Part shown: in pieces, positions 34,242 to 42,545 of the stretch
How positions within the stretch are numbered: the stretch's first letter is position 1
Layout: every line of letters begins with the position of its first letter
Origin: Kiloniella laminariae DSM 19542
GTDB lineage: Bacteria; Pseudomonadota; Alphaproteobacteria; Kiloniellales; Kiloniellaceae
Reading direction: 5' to 3'
Length of the DNA: 64,000 bases
Assembly (NCBI RefSeq): GCF_000374005.1
Contig: NZ_KB893134.1
Coordinates: 274,084 to 338,083, forward strand
The notes under the pieces: generated by a model
What the model was told of the DNA's origin: nothing
Database searches by the model: none
Seen by the model: only the letters and a program-made list of their open reading frames with translations
Position numbers and translations under genes: made by a program

Positions 34242-34853
34242 TTAGAGGCGGTTGAATAACAGGCGAATATAGCGTTGCAGGTGGTCGATACTGTCCACGG
34301 CGATTTCTGCACCGCCCTGGGCTTTGGCCAGGATAAAGGCGCCCTGCAACACCGCCTGGCTGTGCAGGGCGAGACTTTTGGCGCTCCAGTCCGGCTTGAG
34401 ATTTGCATGGTCCAGTGCTGCGGCGATATCGGCTTCTATCTTTGCCGCATGATCGCTGATACAGGCTTCACAGGCATCACGGATTGCCGGGGCCGTGTCA
34501 TAGGTTTCCTGAACCATGGTGCCGACCAGACAGGTGAATTCCCTGACCTCGCCCTGCAGAATGGTCCGGCGAAAATCGAGATAGCCGAGCACCCGTTCCA
34601 GCGGGTCTTCATGGTCGTGGTAGGGGGCTGTGGCGAAAAAAATTCCGGTCATTTCGGCCCAGCAGTCTGCCGCGGCGACCCCGAGGTCTTCCTTGCTTTT
34701 GAAGTGATGAAAAAACGCCCCCTTGGTCACGCCTGCCGCACGGCAGAGATCATCGACACTGGTCGCGCAGTAGCCCTTGGCACGGATGACGTTAAAGGCA
34801 GCATCCAGGAGTTTTGCCCGGGCATCCGGTTTGGCGGCTTTTGGTTTGGTCAT
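34242..34853 (-). CDS. TetR/AcrR-family repressor
   Basis: The 203-residue protein has an N-terminal HTH (ARAKLLDAAFNVIRAKGYCATSVDDLCRAAGVTKGAFFHHFKSKEDL) and a C-terminal ligand domain (about 70-200) rich in Cys and Ala. No ribosome site precedes the ATG at 34853. The promoter just upstream would start transcription at or next to the A of ATG, so the mRNA is probably leaderless. A palindromic operator lies inside that promoter. It heads a block of four small genes. Confidence 0.92.
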   Translation of the reverse strand: MTKPKAAKPDARAKLLDAAFNVIRAKGYCATSVDDLCRAAGVTKGAFFHHFKSKEDLGVAAADCWAEMTGIFFATAPYHDHEDPLERVLGYLDFRRTILQGEVREFTCLVGTMVQETYDTAPAIRDACEACISDHAAKIEADIAAALDHANLKPDWSAKSLALHSQAVLQGAFILAKAQGGAEIAVDSIDHLQRYIRLLFNRL

Positions 34854-34859
34854 GACAAA

Positions 34860-34888
34860 AAAATACCAACCGGTTGGTATGTTGTCAA
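34860..34888 (-). promoter_or_regulatory. tetR promoter with operator in the spacer
   Basis: On the minus strand TTGACA (34888-34883) and TATTTT (34865-34860) are separated by exactly 17 bases. A perfect 18-bp palindrome, ATACCAACCGGTTGGTAT (34863-34880), fills that spacer and touches the -10. Binding of a TetR dimer there would block RNA polymerase, giving autorepression of the tetR-VOC-SRPBCC-VOC-DUF1428 block. The -10 ends 6 bases before the ATG. Confidence 0.8.
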
Positions 34889-34946
34889 GAGCAAGTCTTT
34901 ATAGCCTGAATCAGCAGGCGGAATTACGGCGTTTTACGTGATATAT

Positions 34947-35756
34947 TCAGATTTCCGTTGCGGCGAAGGCGGCGATATCGCTCAGGTTGGGCAGGCCACC
35001 AGGGCCGATAACAACATAATTTGCCCCATTCGCATTCCAGGAAACAAAATCAAATCCCTTGATGGTCTGTTCCTTGAAACCTGAATTTGATGTCTTGCTG
35101 TCGGTCGTCCCCTTCTGCAGACACAAGGCGATGACTGTGCCGTCAGCTTGCCGGTACATCAGTTGTCCGACGGGTTTGCCATTGGCAACCAGAAGGCGTC
35201 CGCCCTCGAAAGTCAGGCCGAATTTTGTCAGATCAGGGATGGAGAAGCTGGCCCCGACAGTTGTGCCCAGCCATTTCTGGAGATGATCAGACTCCGTAGC
35301 TGCCACCTCAACAAGGTGACGCTTTTGTCCAGAATAAACCGCGTGATAATCTGCAATCTGGGCCAACCACCCGGCATTGGCGACCACGATATTGCTGCCA
35401 GTATTAAAAGAGGTCCTCTGGTCTTTAAGGAAGTATCCGCTGGTTCCTCCCAGAACGAACAGGGCTAGACTTGCGGCGATCATTCCCCATCTGGGGAGCG
35501 ACGACGTGCGCGCGGGTAACTCGACAGCAATATCATCAATAGGGGCCGATTTGATCTTTTGTGCCAGTGCCAGTGGAATTGGCGCTTTCAGCAGGGCAGA
35601 AAACTCTTCCTGTGCGATCGTATTGGCCGCCATCAGCGCATCCAGCTCGGCCCGGGCTTCAGGATCGGAATCCAGCAATGCTTCGATCGCCAGAGCTTCA
35701 ACGGCATCCAGTTCGCCATCCAGATAAGCGCTTAATCTGATCGAAAGATCTGTCAT
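34947..35756 (-). CDS. Membrane-bound anti-sigma factor (ChrR/RskA-like, zinc-less)
   Basis: The 269-residue protein has an N-terminal anti-sigma helical segment (LSAYLDGELDAVEALAIEALLDSDPEARAEL), one transmembrane helix near 89-108 (GMIAASLALFVLGGTSGYFL) and a periplasmic domain of about 160 residues. The HxxxCxxC zinc motif of many anti-sigma factors is absent. Its start overlaps the sigma stop in ATGA, so it is the cognate anti-sigma factor. The signal is unknown. Confidence 0.88.
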   Translation of the reverse strand: MTDLSIRLSAYLDGELDAVEALAIEALLDSDPEARAELDALMAANTIAQEEFSALLKAPIPLALAQKIKSAPIDDIAVELPARTSSLPRWGMIAASLALFVLGGTSGYFLKDQRTSFNTGSNIVVANAGWLAQIADYHAVYSGQKRHLVEVAATESDHLQKWLGTTVGASFSIPDLTKFGLTFEGGRLLVANGKPVGQLMYRQADGTVIALCLQKGTTDSKTSNSGFKEQTIKGFDFVSWNANGANYVVIGPGGLPNLSDIAAFAATEI

Positions 35757-36367
35757 GTCGCGATACGCTCCTCTTCGCCGAGCTCGGACGCCAATAGTTT
35801 TCTCGCCCGGTGAATGCGGCTCATAACAGTTCCAATCGGAATTTCCAACAGTGCAGAGACTTCGCGGTAGCTGTAGCCTTCAGCGCAGACCAGCATCAAG
35901 GGCTGCGACAGCTCGTCCGGCAGGGCGCTGACCTTGTTCTGTAACTGTTTCTCCTTGAGAGCATCATCGGCATTTTCGGCCTGAAGCCTGGTTGCTTCTT
36001 CGGCGGGGACTTGCCCCTGACCCTGGCGAACTTTGCGCTTGCGTGTCTCGCTGATCCAGAGGTTGCGAAGGATACGGAACATCCAGCGGTCCAGCGGTTG
36101 CGCCGGGTCGAATTGATGCCATTTCTGTAACGCAGTGGTGCAGGCATCCTGTAAAAGATCATCGGCATCAGGACCTGAGCGTGTCAGGGTCAAGGCAAAG
36201 CGGTGTAACCTCGGCAAAAGTCCGATCATTTCAGTTTTGAACTGATCTGCTGCTGTCACACTGGCCTCGATCTTATGAACAGAAGGATGATCCCCGGGTC
36301 TCCAGACGTGCTGACTATGAAGATCGGCGCGCTTGGGTTGTGACCCTATGATGACCATTTCTGCCAC
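35753..36367 (-). CDS. ECF sigma factor (sigma-70 family)
   Basis: The protein shows sigma region 2 (LLPRLHRFALTLTRSGPDADDLLQDACTTALQKWHQF and RWMFRILRNLWISETRK) and region 4 (LPDELSQPLMLVCAEGYSYREVSALLEIPIGTVMSRIHRARKLL), about 165 conserved residues. The first 36 codons are atypical; a GTG at 36259, with GAGG just upstream, may be the true start. It overlaps the anti-sigma gene. The exported repeat protein and TPR protein downstream and upstream are candidate targets. Confidence 0.9.
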   Translation of the reverse strand: MAEMVIIGSQPKRADLHSQHVWRPGDHPSVHKIEASVTAADQFKTEMIGLLPRLHRFALTLTRSGPDADDLLQDACTTALQKWHQFDPAQPLDRWMFRILRNLWISETRKRKVRQGQGQVPAEEATRLQAENADDALKEKQLQNKVSALPDELSQPLMLVCAEGYSYREVSALLEIPIGTVMSRIHRARKLLASELGEEERIAT

Positions 36368-36449
36368 GATTACAACCTGTCTTTACCTTTGGCTGAAGGG
36401 TTAGCGAGGGGCGGCAAGACAAGATCCTGGCGCCCCCTTAAAGGTATTA

Positions 36450-36794
36450 TCAGTGTGCGATGTGCCAGACACCCCCCAGGCCATCACCGCTGGTATCTCC
36501 AGGTTTTGAATCACCCATCCAGAAGTAAAGCGGCTTGCCGTCTTTTGCCCATTGTTTGCTGCCATCCTGGCGTTCAATTGTCGTGAGCCCCGGAATTTCG
36601 GTGCCTTCAGCTGCAATGTAGGGCGGCCATTTATCAGCACAGCCACCATAACAGGCCGATGCACCAGCTGTGTCTTTGTCGAAAGTATAAAGCGTCATGC
36701 CGTTTTCCGCCGTCAGGTTTGCGTCGGATCCGGCATAGGCCAGGCTAGGGCCCACAGTCAGAAATGCGAGGGTAAACAGAGTAGAGACTTTCAT
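36450..36794 (-). CDS. Exported repeat protein (COG4315 'secreted repeat' family)
   Basis: The 114-residue protein has a signal peptide (about 1-21, SLAYA|GSD). The mature part has the two short repeats of this family: GMTLYTFDKDTAGASACYGG with CADKWPP and KPLYFWMGDSKPGD. Cys48 and Cys52 are conserved. Family members are predicted to be in the envelope; function is unknown. AGGAG is perfectly spaced before the ATG. Being directly upstream (by transcription) of the ECF sigma gene on the same strand, it may belong to its regulon. Confidence 0.85.
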   Translation of the reverse strand: MKVSTLFTLAFLTVGPSLAYAGSDANLTAENGMTLYTFDKDTAGASACYGGCADKWPPYIAAEGTEIPGLTTIERQDGSKQWAKDGKPLYFWMGDSKPGDTSGDGLGGVWHIAH

Positions 36795-36848
36795 GAGTAA
36801 CTCCTGATGGGTTTTGAAAGAGTAACCATGAGCGGCACTCTTGAAAGG

Positions 36849-36880
36849 ATTACGCTTGGGCAGGGAAAATTATTCTTGGG
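36849..36880. promoter_or_regulatory. Direct repeat ATTAnnCTTGGG x2, 20-bp period
   Basis: ATTACGCTTGGG (36849-36860) and ATTATTCTTGGG (36869-36880) are two copies in the same orientation, 20 bases apart (two helical turns), 55-86 bases upstream of the exported repeat gene and in the divergent intergenic region before the TPR gene. This spacing suits a tandem-binding response regulator or sigma-dependent activator. Confidence 0.45.
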
Positions 36881-37037
36881 TGGGGGAATTTTTTTTAAAG
36901 CTCAGAAAAAACATGGGAAAATATTTATCTGGCGTTGCTGAAATTCCGGTTTTTATCAAAAAAATATGCATACGGAGAATTTTTAGCGGCACTGGGGCGT
37001 AAGTCTTTTATACACCCCAACCAAAAAGGAGTTCACC

Positions 37038-37571
37038 TTGCGCACTTTCATTCTTACCACCGCCCTCCTCCTTCCCATGGCTGCATTTGCTGCGGGGTCT
37101 TCCGATAACACCCCCCCTAAACCAACCGAGACCACCAAGGTTTGCGGAAACCATAAAATCTGGGACCAGAAGACAAAGACCTGTGTGGATGCACGCGACA
37201 GTCGGCTTGATGATGATACCCGTTACAACGCCGTGCGCGAACTGGCTTATGCAGGGGAATATAACGGGGCACTCTATACTCTTGCGGCAATGTCTGATCA
37301 GTCTGAAAGCCGTGTGTTGACCTATTACGGCTTTACCCATCGCAAGGTGGGCCGGACGGATGTCGGGATGCAATATTATGAAGCCGCGCTGAAGGCAGAT
37401 CCGGACAACCTCCTTGCTCGTTCCTATATGGGACAGGGACTTGTCGATGCGGGCAAGATTGAAGCCGCCCGGGCTCAGTTGGTTGAAATCGAGGCGCGCG
37501 GCGGGCAGAACAGCTGGCCCGAAACCGCCCTCCGCCAGGCGATTGAGACAGGCAAGACCGACAGCTATTGA
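37038..37571 (+). CDS. Periplasmic TPR protein
   Basis: The 177-residue protein has a signal peptide (ALLLPMAAFA|AGS), a short Cys-containing linker (KVCGNHKIWDQKTKTCVDA, likely disulfide) and about three TPR motifs (ALYTLAAMSD, VLTYYGFTHRKVGRTDVGMQ, LARSYMGQGLVDAGKIEAA). TPRs mediate protein-protein contacts. The start is TTG at 37038, supported by AAAAAGGAG six bases upstream. It is divergent from the ECF-linked exported gene. Confidence 0.8.
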   Translation: MRTFILTTALLLPMAAFAAGSSDNTPPKPTETTKVCGNHKIWDQKTKTCVDARDSRLDDDTRYNAVRELAYAGEYNGALYTLAAMSDQSESRVLTYYGFTHRKVGRTDVGMQYYEAALKADPDNLLARSYMGQGLVDAGKIEAARAQLVEIEARGGQNSWPETALRQAIETGKTDSY

Positions 37572-37605
37572 TCTCTCCGTCTATATCGCCTGTGCCGGAA
37601 GTGCA

Positions 37606-37643
37606 CGCCGTTGGTGCCCGTTCACTGGGGTGCACCAACGGCG
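37606..37643 (+). terminator. Strong hairpin without U-tract after the TPR gene
   Basis: Twelve-base perfect arms CGCCGTTGGTGC (37606-37617) and complement (37632-37643) lie 35 bases beyond the TPR stop. There is no T-run, so it may be a rho-assisted end, an mRNA-stabilising stem or a repeat. It marks the last core sequence before the AT-rich island. Confidence 0.5.
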
Positions 37644-38106
37644 TTGAAATAATGGAAGTTGGTCAAGACGATCAAAGATTTCGGAAAGTTCGAGTAAACG
37701 CTCTTGTTTCGATTGGCTTAAACGACTCTTTCTCTCTAAAATAACACCTATTTGGTATTATCTGATACAGCCCTTAAAATATGTCTTATTGAAAATTTGT
37801 GGTGTCTAAAGGTTAGATTTATGCTGTTATTAAAAAGCTTAAAATCGTAAATCTGGTGGAGTATTAACTTATCAACACTTAAAAAAACTATATTTTCTGT
37901 CTACCATTTTCTTGTTATCTGGGGTTGGAACATATAGCAATAACTAGTGTGAAAAATAGTTGATAATCCGAATATCCCAAAGGTACACCCTACTAAGAAT
38001 AGTATTGTGTTCGAAGCGGCCAAGAGCCAAAAATACAACTTTTTACTCGTGTTTGAAATCGTCGCCACCTAAGGTCAACTAGATCTGCGAGGGTCATCAA
38101 CGAATT
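37644..38106. other. AT-rich gap before the methyltransferase gene
   Basis: These 463 bases carry no ORF, controller (C) gene, integrase or repeat that I can see. The AT-rich composition begins here and continues through the restriction-modification pair. Confidence 0.45.
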
Positions 38107-39990
38107 ATGAGGAATAAACTGAAAAATGCAGGGTTCGGGAGATCAGACGTGAAACCAACCCGTGTAGCAAGTTTTTTTGCCGGTGCGGGTGGCCTCGACT
38201 TGGGCTTCAAACAAGCTGGCTTCGATATAGTCTATGCCTCTGACATTGAGAGAGATTGTTGTGAAACTCTCAGGCTCAACCGCGGTTTTTCTACTTCTGA
38301 TGACTCAGATATTCACTGCGGTGACATTCGTGCAATTGATTTTAATACTCTTCCAGACAATATTGACCTCGTTGTTGGTGGCCCCCCTTGTCAGAGTTTT
38401 TCAGCTTCTGGACGAAGAGCGGGGGGGGCGGCCGGACGGCTGGACGACCGAGGCAATCTCTTTGAAGCCTACCGCGACATCATTAGGCATCTACAGCCTA
38501 AGGCGTTTGTCTTTGAGAATGTACGGGGTATTTTAGCAACCAACAAAGGTCAAGATTGGGCTGCGATAGTCGCCGCTTTCAATGAACTTGGTTATTCAGT
38601 TAATTATCGGCTGTTAGACGCCGCTGATTATGGGGTTCCGCAACATCGCGAACGAATGTTCTTAGTCGGGCATCGCTCTAAAGAGCCGTTCATGTTCCCA
38701 CGTCCGCTGTTTGGACCTGACTCTTGCGATGACATGCAGCACGTTTCTCCCGAGGATGCATTCAGAGGCTTGAAAGTACCAAATGCAGAGGCTGATAGTC
38801 TGAAGTTTGAGGGCGGCAAATATTCACATCTGTTGCCCGAGGTACCCGAAGGACAAAATTACCTATTCTTTACGGCCAAGCGCGGACACCCAAATCCAGT
38901 CTTTGCATATAGATCTCGGTTTTCCGATTTTCTCTATAAGGCCCATCGTGAGTATCCGATGAAAACCATCATAGCTAGCCCTGGAAAGTATACGGGGCCG
39001 CTTCATTGGGATAATCGTTACTTTTCGATTAACGAATATAAAGCGATCCAAGGATTCCCTCAGGACTATCGTTTTCATGGAGAACGAGCATCTGTCGTAA
39101 AGCAAATTGGCAATTCCGTTTCCCCAAAAATCGCTTTTCGTTTAGCCCAAGCCGTAGCACATCAGATCTTTGAAGCACCACAAAAACTGGATCTACTGGG
39201 CGAAGAAGAGCACCTAACCTTCGACAAAAGAAAAGGGGTGAAGGCTGCAAAGACGCGAAACCTTCATGGGCAGATACAGAGGAAACGTAATGGAAGCGTA
39301 ATTATCGCGAAAGGTGAGAAAGATTTTCAGTTTTCACTTTCACCTCGCGGAGTTTCAGCACCCAAAGTGAATGTGAAAGGTACCGCGAGAGACGATAGGC
39401 ATCATCTGGATGTCTTTTTCGAAGCTCGTGGTAAGTTAACTGCTGAAGTAGCGATTGATGTGTGGTCCTCTGCCCGTGATTTTTCAGGCACTCCAACTGC
39501 TACATTGAACCTATCACTTTATGGAACGGGGCTGAGTGCCCCGCAGCTTTTGTGGAATGCTGTTGATGAGTGGGTGCGGTCAGTGAGTTCATTTGGTTCT
39601 TTGTTCGAACTGTACGGGCATTTTACAGAGCCATATCCATTCTTTCAGATTTCAAAATTTACGGCGCCGAAGAGGGATGCAATTCTTCAGTTTGCTAGGT
39701 ATGTCTCTGACTTCCGGCGTTGTTCCAAATATTTAGACAAAAGTGATCTTATGACTGAACTGGCAGATGCCTTTCAAGTGTCAACATTTGATGAATTAGC
39801 AACGCGGCTAAGAGAAATGCGATACGATGTTAGGACACGTGAGACAAATATTGCCATTCCGCATGGCAAATACATGATTGCGTACCCATTCACGTTACCT
39901 CAAAGCAAGCAAATGAATTTTTCTGTCAAACAACGTAAGAATTCAAAAATTTCTACCTCATACATTACAAAGAAACGAGTTTCCCTTTGA
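38107..39990 (+). CDS. DNA (cytosine-5-)-methyltransferase of a type II R-M system, with long C-terminal extension
   Basis: The protein has 627 residues. Residues about 18-360 carry the C5-methyltransferase motifs in order: SFFAGAGGLDLGFKQAGF (I), GGPPCQSFSASG with catalytic Cys95 (IV), FENVRG (VI), DYGVPQHRERMFLVG (VIII) and VKQIGNSVSPKIAFRLA (X). About 260 further residues have no motif I recognise. The stop overlaps the start of the restriction gene (TTGA). It should protect the host site from the partner nuclease. Confidence 0.93.
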   Translation: MRNKLKNAGFGRSDVKPTRVASFFAGAGGLDLGFKQAGFDIVYASDIERDCCETLRLNRGFSTSDDSDIHCGDIRAIDFNTLPDNIDLVVGGPPCQSFSASGRRAGGAAGRLDDRGNLFEAYRDIIRHLQPKAFVFENVRGILATNKGQDWAAIVAAFNELGYSVNYRLLDAADYGVPQHRERMFLVGHRSKEPFMFPRPLFGPDSCDDMQHVSPEDAFRGLKVPNAEADSLKFEGGKYSHLLPEVPEGQNYLFFTAKRGHPNPVFAYRSRFSDFLYKAHREYPMKTIIASPGKYTGPLHWDNRYFSINEYKAIQGFPQDYRFHGERASVVKQIGNSVSPKIAFRLAQAVAHQIFEAPQKLDLLGEEEHLTFDKRKGVKAAKTRNLHGQIQRKRNGSVIIAKGEKDFQFSLSPRGVSAPKVNVKGTARDDRHHLDVFFEARGKLTAEVAIDVWSSARDFSGTPTATLNLSLYGTGLSAPQLLWNAVDEWVRSVSSFGSLFELYGHFTEPYPFFQISKFTAPKRDAILQFARYVSDFRRCSKYLDKSDLMTELADAFQVSTFDELATRLREMRYDVRTRETNIAIPHGKYMIAYPFTLPQSKQMNFSVKQRKNSKISTSYITKKRVSL

Positions 39991-41114
39991 GCGATTACAC
40001 AGAACACAATAACCTGATCTTAGAAGCACTAAATGAAGCTCTTGTTGTTGGGGATGAAGTGGGCCGCGACGATACTGTAGATAAAACCTTTGGCCTACCC
40101 GAAGGCCTGAGGGCGAGTTTAGATACGATGAACGATGAGGCGGATAGCTCGGCTACGGCAGCTTTCACTAACCTGGTTACTGGTATTGCAATTAAGATTG
40201 CTTACCCAGAAGTAGATGTTCGCTTTCACCAAATTCAGATACAGGACCCCCAACACTTTAACCATCGCGGGGTCAGTGAAAATGTCGTCTACCCTTTCCT
40301 TCGAGATCAGGACTTTGATGGTGCTAAATCCGGATGGCAAACTCGGACGTTGGAGCGTCCCAAGCCTTATATTCTGACCTATGATGAGAATATAAGAGCG
40401 GTAAAGGATGAATTTCTAGCTTGTTATCACGCACTTGAAGAAGGTGGTGCTGATGCTAAGTGCATGCTCAACTATCTTTTTCTCGGGCAAGTGGTTCGTC
40501 GGAACGCCAAAAAGATTGATTTGATCGAACCACGAATAGACGACATCAGTACTATTATGGGGCATTTTGAGGCACATTTTTTTGCTGACTATAAATCTCG
40601 AGGTCAATCAAGATTGCCGGTTCTCGCGCTGCACAGTCTTTACAAGCTCATTATGCCAGAACTTAAACGCTTTGAGGGGCTGGACTTGGCAAACCTTGAG
40701 CTTCATAGCGCCGCCGACTCGCAGACCGGTGCCACAGGCGACATCGAGATTAAGAAAAATGATGGCACAGTTTTTGAAGCAATTGAGGTTAAACACGGTA
40801 TCCCCGTTTCGCTTGGCCTTGTGACTGATGCGGCAAAAAAACTGGTAACTCGTCGTGTTGATCGTTTTTATGTTCTTACAACTCATAAAAACTGCGGACA
40901 GACTGATGAAGTGGCTAAAAAGATCAAAGAGGTGAGAGAACGCACCGGCTGTCAGGTCATCGCAAATGGTGTGATACCAACTATGAGATATTACCTTCGT
41001 TTGGTGCAGAACCCTGCTGATATATTTCCACACTACACTTCGTTGCTCAAAGTTGAACCAGCTATTTCACATGAACATAGGGTGAAGTGGAACGACATCG
41101 TTTTGCCAGACTGA
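39987..41114 (+). CDS. Type II restriction endonuclease, likely SacI-family
   Basis: The 375-residue protein carries a PD-(D/E)xK nuclease core: GDIEIKKNDGTVFEAIEVKHG with Asp252, Glu267 and Lys269. The run AFTNLVTGIAIKIAYPEVDVR, RGVSENVVYPFL and GAKSGWQTRTLERPKPYILTYDENI fits, from memory, the SacI restriction family; that identification is moderate. The start is TTG at 39987, in the TTGA overlap with the methyltransferase stop, so it is translationally coupled. The recognition site is not known. Confidence 0.8.
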   Translation: MSDYTEHNNLILEALNEALVVGDEVGRDDTVDKTFGLPEGLRASLDTMNDEADSSATAAFTNLVTGIAIKIAYPEVDVRFHQIQIQDPQHFNHRGVSENVVYPFLRDQDFDGAKSGWQTRTLERPKPYILTYDENIRAVKDEFLACYHALEEGGADAKCMLNYLFLGQVVRRNAKKIDLIEPRIDDISTIMGHFEAHFFADYKSRGQSRLPVLALHSLYKLIMPELKRFEGLDLANLELHSAADSQTGATGDIEIKKNDGTVFEAIEVKHGIPVSLGLVTDAAKKLVTRRVDRFYVLTTHKNCGQTDEVAKKIKEVRERTGCQVIANGVIPTMRYYLRLVQNPADIFPHYTSLLKVEPAISHEHRVKWNDIVLPD

Positions 41115-41356
41115 TACTTATCTAAAGACATTAGCGTAAAAAAATTACTACCAATAACAGGTTATCGATTATTCCACTTAGTGTTTCTCGGTATTTCATA
41201 TATTTCGTATTGAAAATATGCGTAAATTCCAACCAATACTAAAGGATTGGAGAAATTGCCTTATAATAGTATAGGGGGTTCTTGGGGGACATCTCATTTA
41301 TAATATATGAGGATAATTCTACACTTTGATTAAGTGGCTTACATTAATCAAAAATT

Positions 41357-41433
41357 TGGCGCACCCGACAGGATTCGAACCTGTGACCTCTGCCTTCGGA
41401 GGGCAGCACTCTATCCAGCTGAGCTACGGGTGC
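41357..41433 (-). tRNA. tRNA-Arg (anticodon CCG)
   Basis: The minus strand gives a full 77-base cloverleaf: acceptor GCACCCG / CGGGTGC, D-arm with AGCTCAG...GGATAGAGT, anticodon stem CTGCC/GGCAG around CTCCGAA (anticodon CCG), T-arm ACAGG-TTCGAAT-CCTGT, discriminator G and encoded CCA (41357-41359). The 3' end faces the R-M island. Confidence 0.97.
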
Positions 41434-41800
41434 TTATGATATCCCCTAGGGATATAGAGCCGATGGGGCGGACATTACTGCAAGCATCGGGGGAGGTAAA
41501 GAGGCAAAATGGCCAAGGAGCTGATTCGCTGCCCGTATTGGTCCGGTCTCTATCTTTCGGTTGGTTCGGTCAGAGTTGCTGGAAAAATCTGGGGATGATG
41601 TCGCTCTATTATTCTCTTTTGCTTACCTTTTACCTGTCAGTCAGGTCGGTCAAGGGCGCAGGGGCGGATTTTTTCTTGTCTTGTCCGGCTGCTTTGTGGC
41701 TTTCTGTGCGTCAGGGATATGAAAGATGTTTGATGGCTCTCGGGCCGTCTTCGGTTCTGTTGGTTATTCGTCCGGTTTCCGGGCACAGAGGGAGTAGAGT
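41434..41800. other. Gap upstream of tRNA-Arg and yciB, with a 17-bp palindrome
   Basis: ATATCCCCTAGGGATAT (41439-41455) lies just upstream of the tRNA gene on the minus strand. No protein gene is supported in the remaining bases. Confidence 0.4.
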
Positions 41801-42415
41801 ATGTCACGTCAAAAGCCGGGTTGGATGGGACCCGCGATTGAATATGGTCCCATCGCAGTTTTTTTCGCGATTTACTATGGGTTCGACCGCTTTATAGAGG
41901 CTTATCCGATTGAGGTGTTGGTCGGCACCAAGGCTTTTATCGCCGCAACAGCCGGTTTGATGCTGGCAACAGTGATCGGCATCGGCTTTTCGCTGTTCTA
42001 TGATAAAAAAATCCCCAAGGTGCCGCTGTTTACCGCTGTGATTGTGATGATCTTTGGCGGGCTGACGGTCTATTTCGACGACGAGAGCTTTTACAAGATG
42101 AAGCCAACCATCGTGCAGGCGATCTTTGCTGTCGTGCTGCTGGGCGGGCTGTTCATTTTCAAGCGCCCGCTGATCAAGCCGCTGATGGAAAAATCCTGGA
42201 ACATGACCGATGAGGGCTGGCACATTCTGACCTTCCGCTTTGGCCTTTATTTTATCGCCATGGCGGTGCTGAACGAGATCGTCTGGCGGACCCAGTCGGA
42301 AAGCTTCTGGGTGAACTTCAAGATTTTCGGCTCAATGGGTTTGATGGTTGCTTTTATCTTCAGCCAGTACCCGGTGATCCGTCGGTATCACCTGCCAGAT
42401 CCGGATCAACCCTGA
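41801..42415 (+). CDS. yciB: Inner-membrane septation protein YciB/IspZ
   Basis: The 204-residue protein has five to six transmembrane helices and the family landmarks: GPIAVFFAIYYGFDRFIEAYP, KKIPKVPLFTAVIVMIFGGLTVYFDDESFYKMKPTIVQ and MAVLNEIVWRTQSESFWVNFKIFG. YciB influences cell-envelope synthesis and intracellular septation; its exact activity is unsettled. GAGGGAGTAG precedes the ATG. It is followed by its own terminator. Confidence 0.95.
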   Translation: MSRQKPGWMGPAIEYGPIAVFFAIYYGFDRFIEAYPIEVLVGTKAFIAATAGLMLATVIGIGFSLFYDKKIPKVPLFTAVIVMIFGGLTVYFDDESFYKMKPTIVQAIFAVVLLGGLFIFKRPLIKPLMEKSWNMTDEGWHILTFRFGLYFIAMAVLNEIVWRTQSESFWVNFKIFGSMGLMVAFIFSQYPVIRRYHLPDPDQP

Positions 42416-42451
42416 GCTACAAAGAGCTTTTTAGCTTTGCTATAATAATCC

Positions 42452-42484
42452 AAAGGGGCCTGCTCAATAGCAGCAGGCCCCTTT
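42452..42484 (+). terminator. Terminator between yciB and msrA
   Basis: Perfect 13-bp arms AAAGGGGCCTGCT (42452-42464) and complement (42472-42484) lie between convergent genes. Confidence 0.85.
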
Positions 42485-42496
42485 GTGGTTCCCTGT

Positions 42497-42544
42497 GTTT
42501 GTCTGGGTGTTTGTCTGGGTGTTTATCTGGGTGTTTATCTGGGT
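42497..42544. repeat. Four 12-bp tandem repeats abutting the msrA stop
   Basis: GTTTGTCTGGGT x2 then GTTTATCTGGGT x2 run without a gap from 42497 to 42544, and a partial unit reaches the msrA stop codon at 42546-42548. The unit length is a multiple of three, so copy-number change would keep frame if the stop were lost. Confidence 0.9.
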
Positions 42545-42545
42545 G

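Noticed and set aside
37644-41357. tRNA-Arg 3' end as an attachment site with a matching repeat on the left side of the R-M island
   Set aside because: I looked for a copy of the tRNA 3' sequence near 37.6 kb and saw none, and there is no integrase.
41334-41897. ORF starting [20 protein letters not shown]
   Set aside because: It is the antisense translation of tRNA-Arg, a well-known spurious ORF type ([24 protein letters not shown]).
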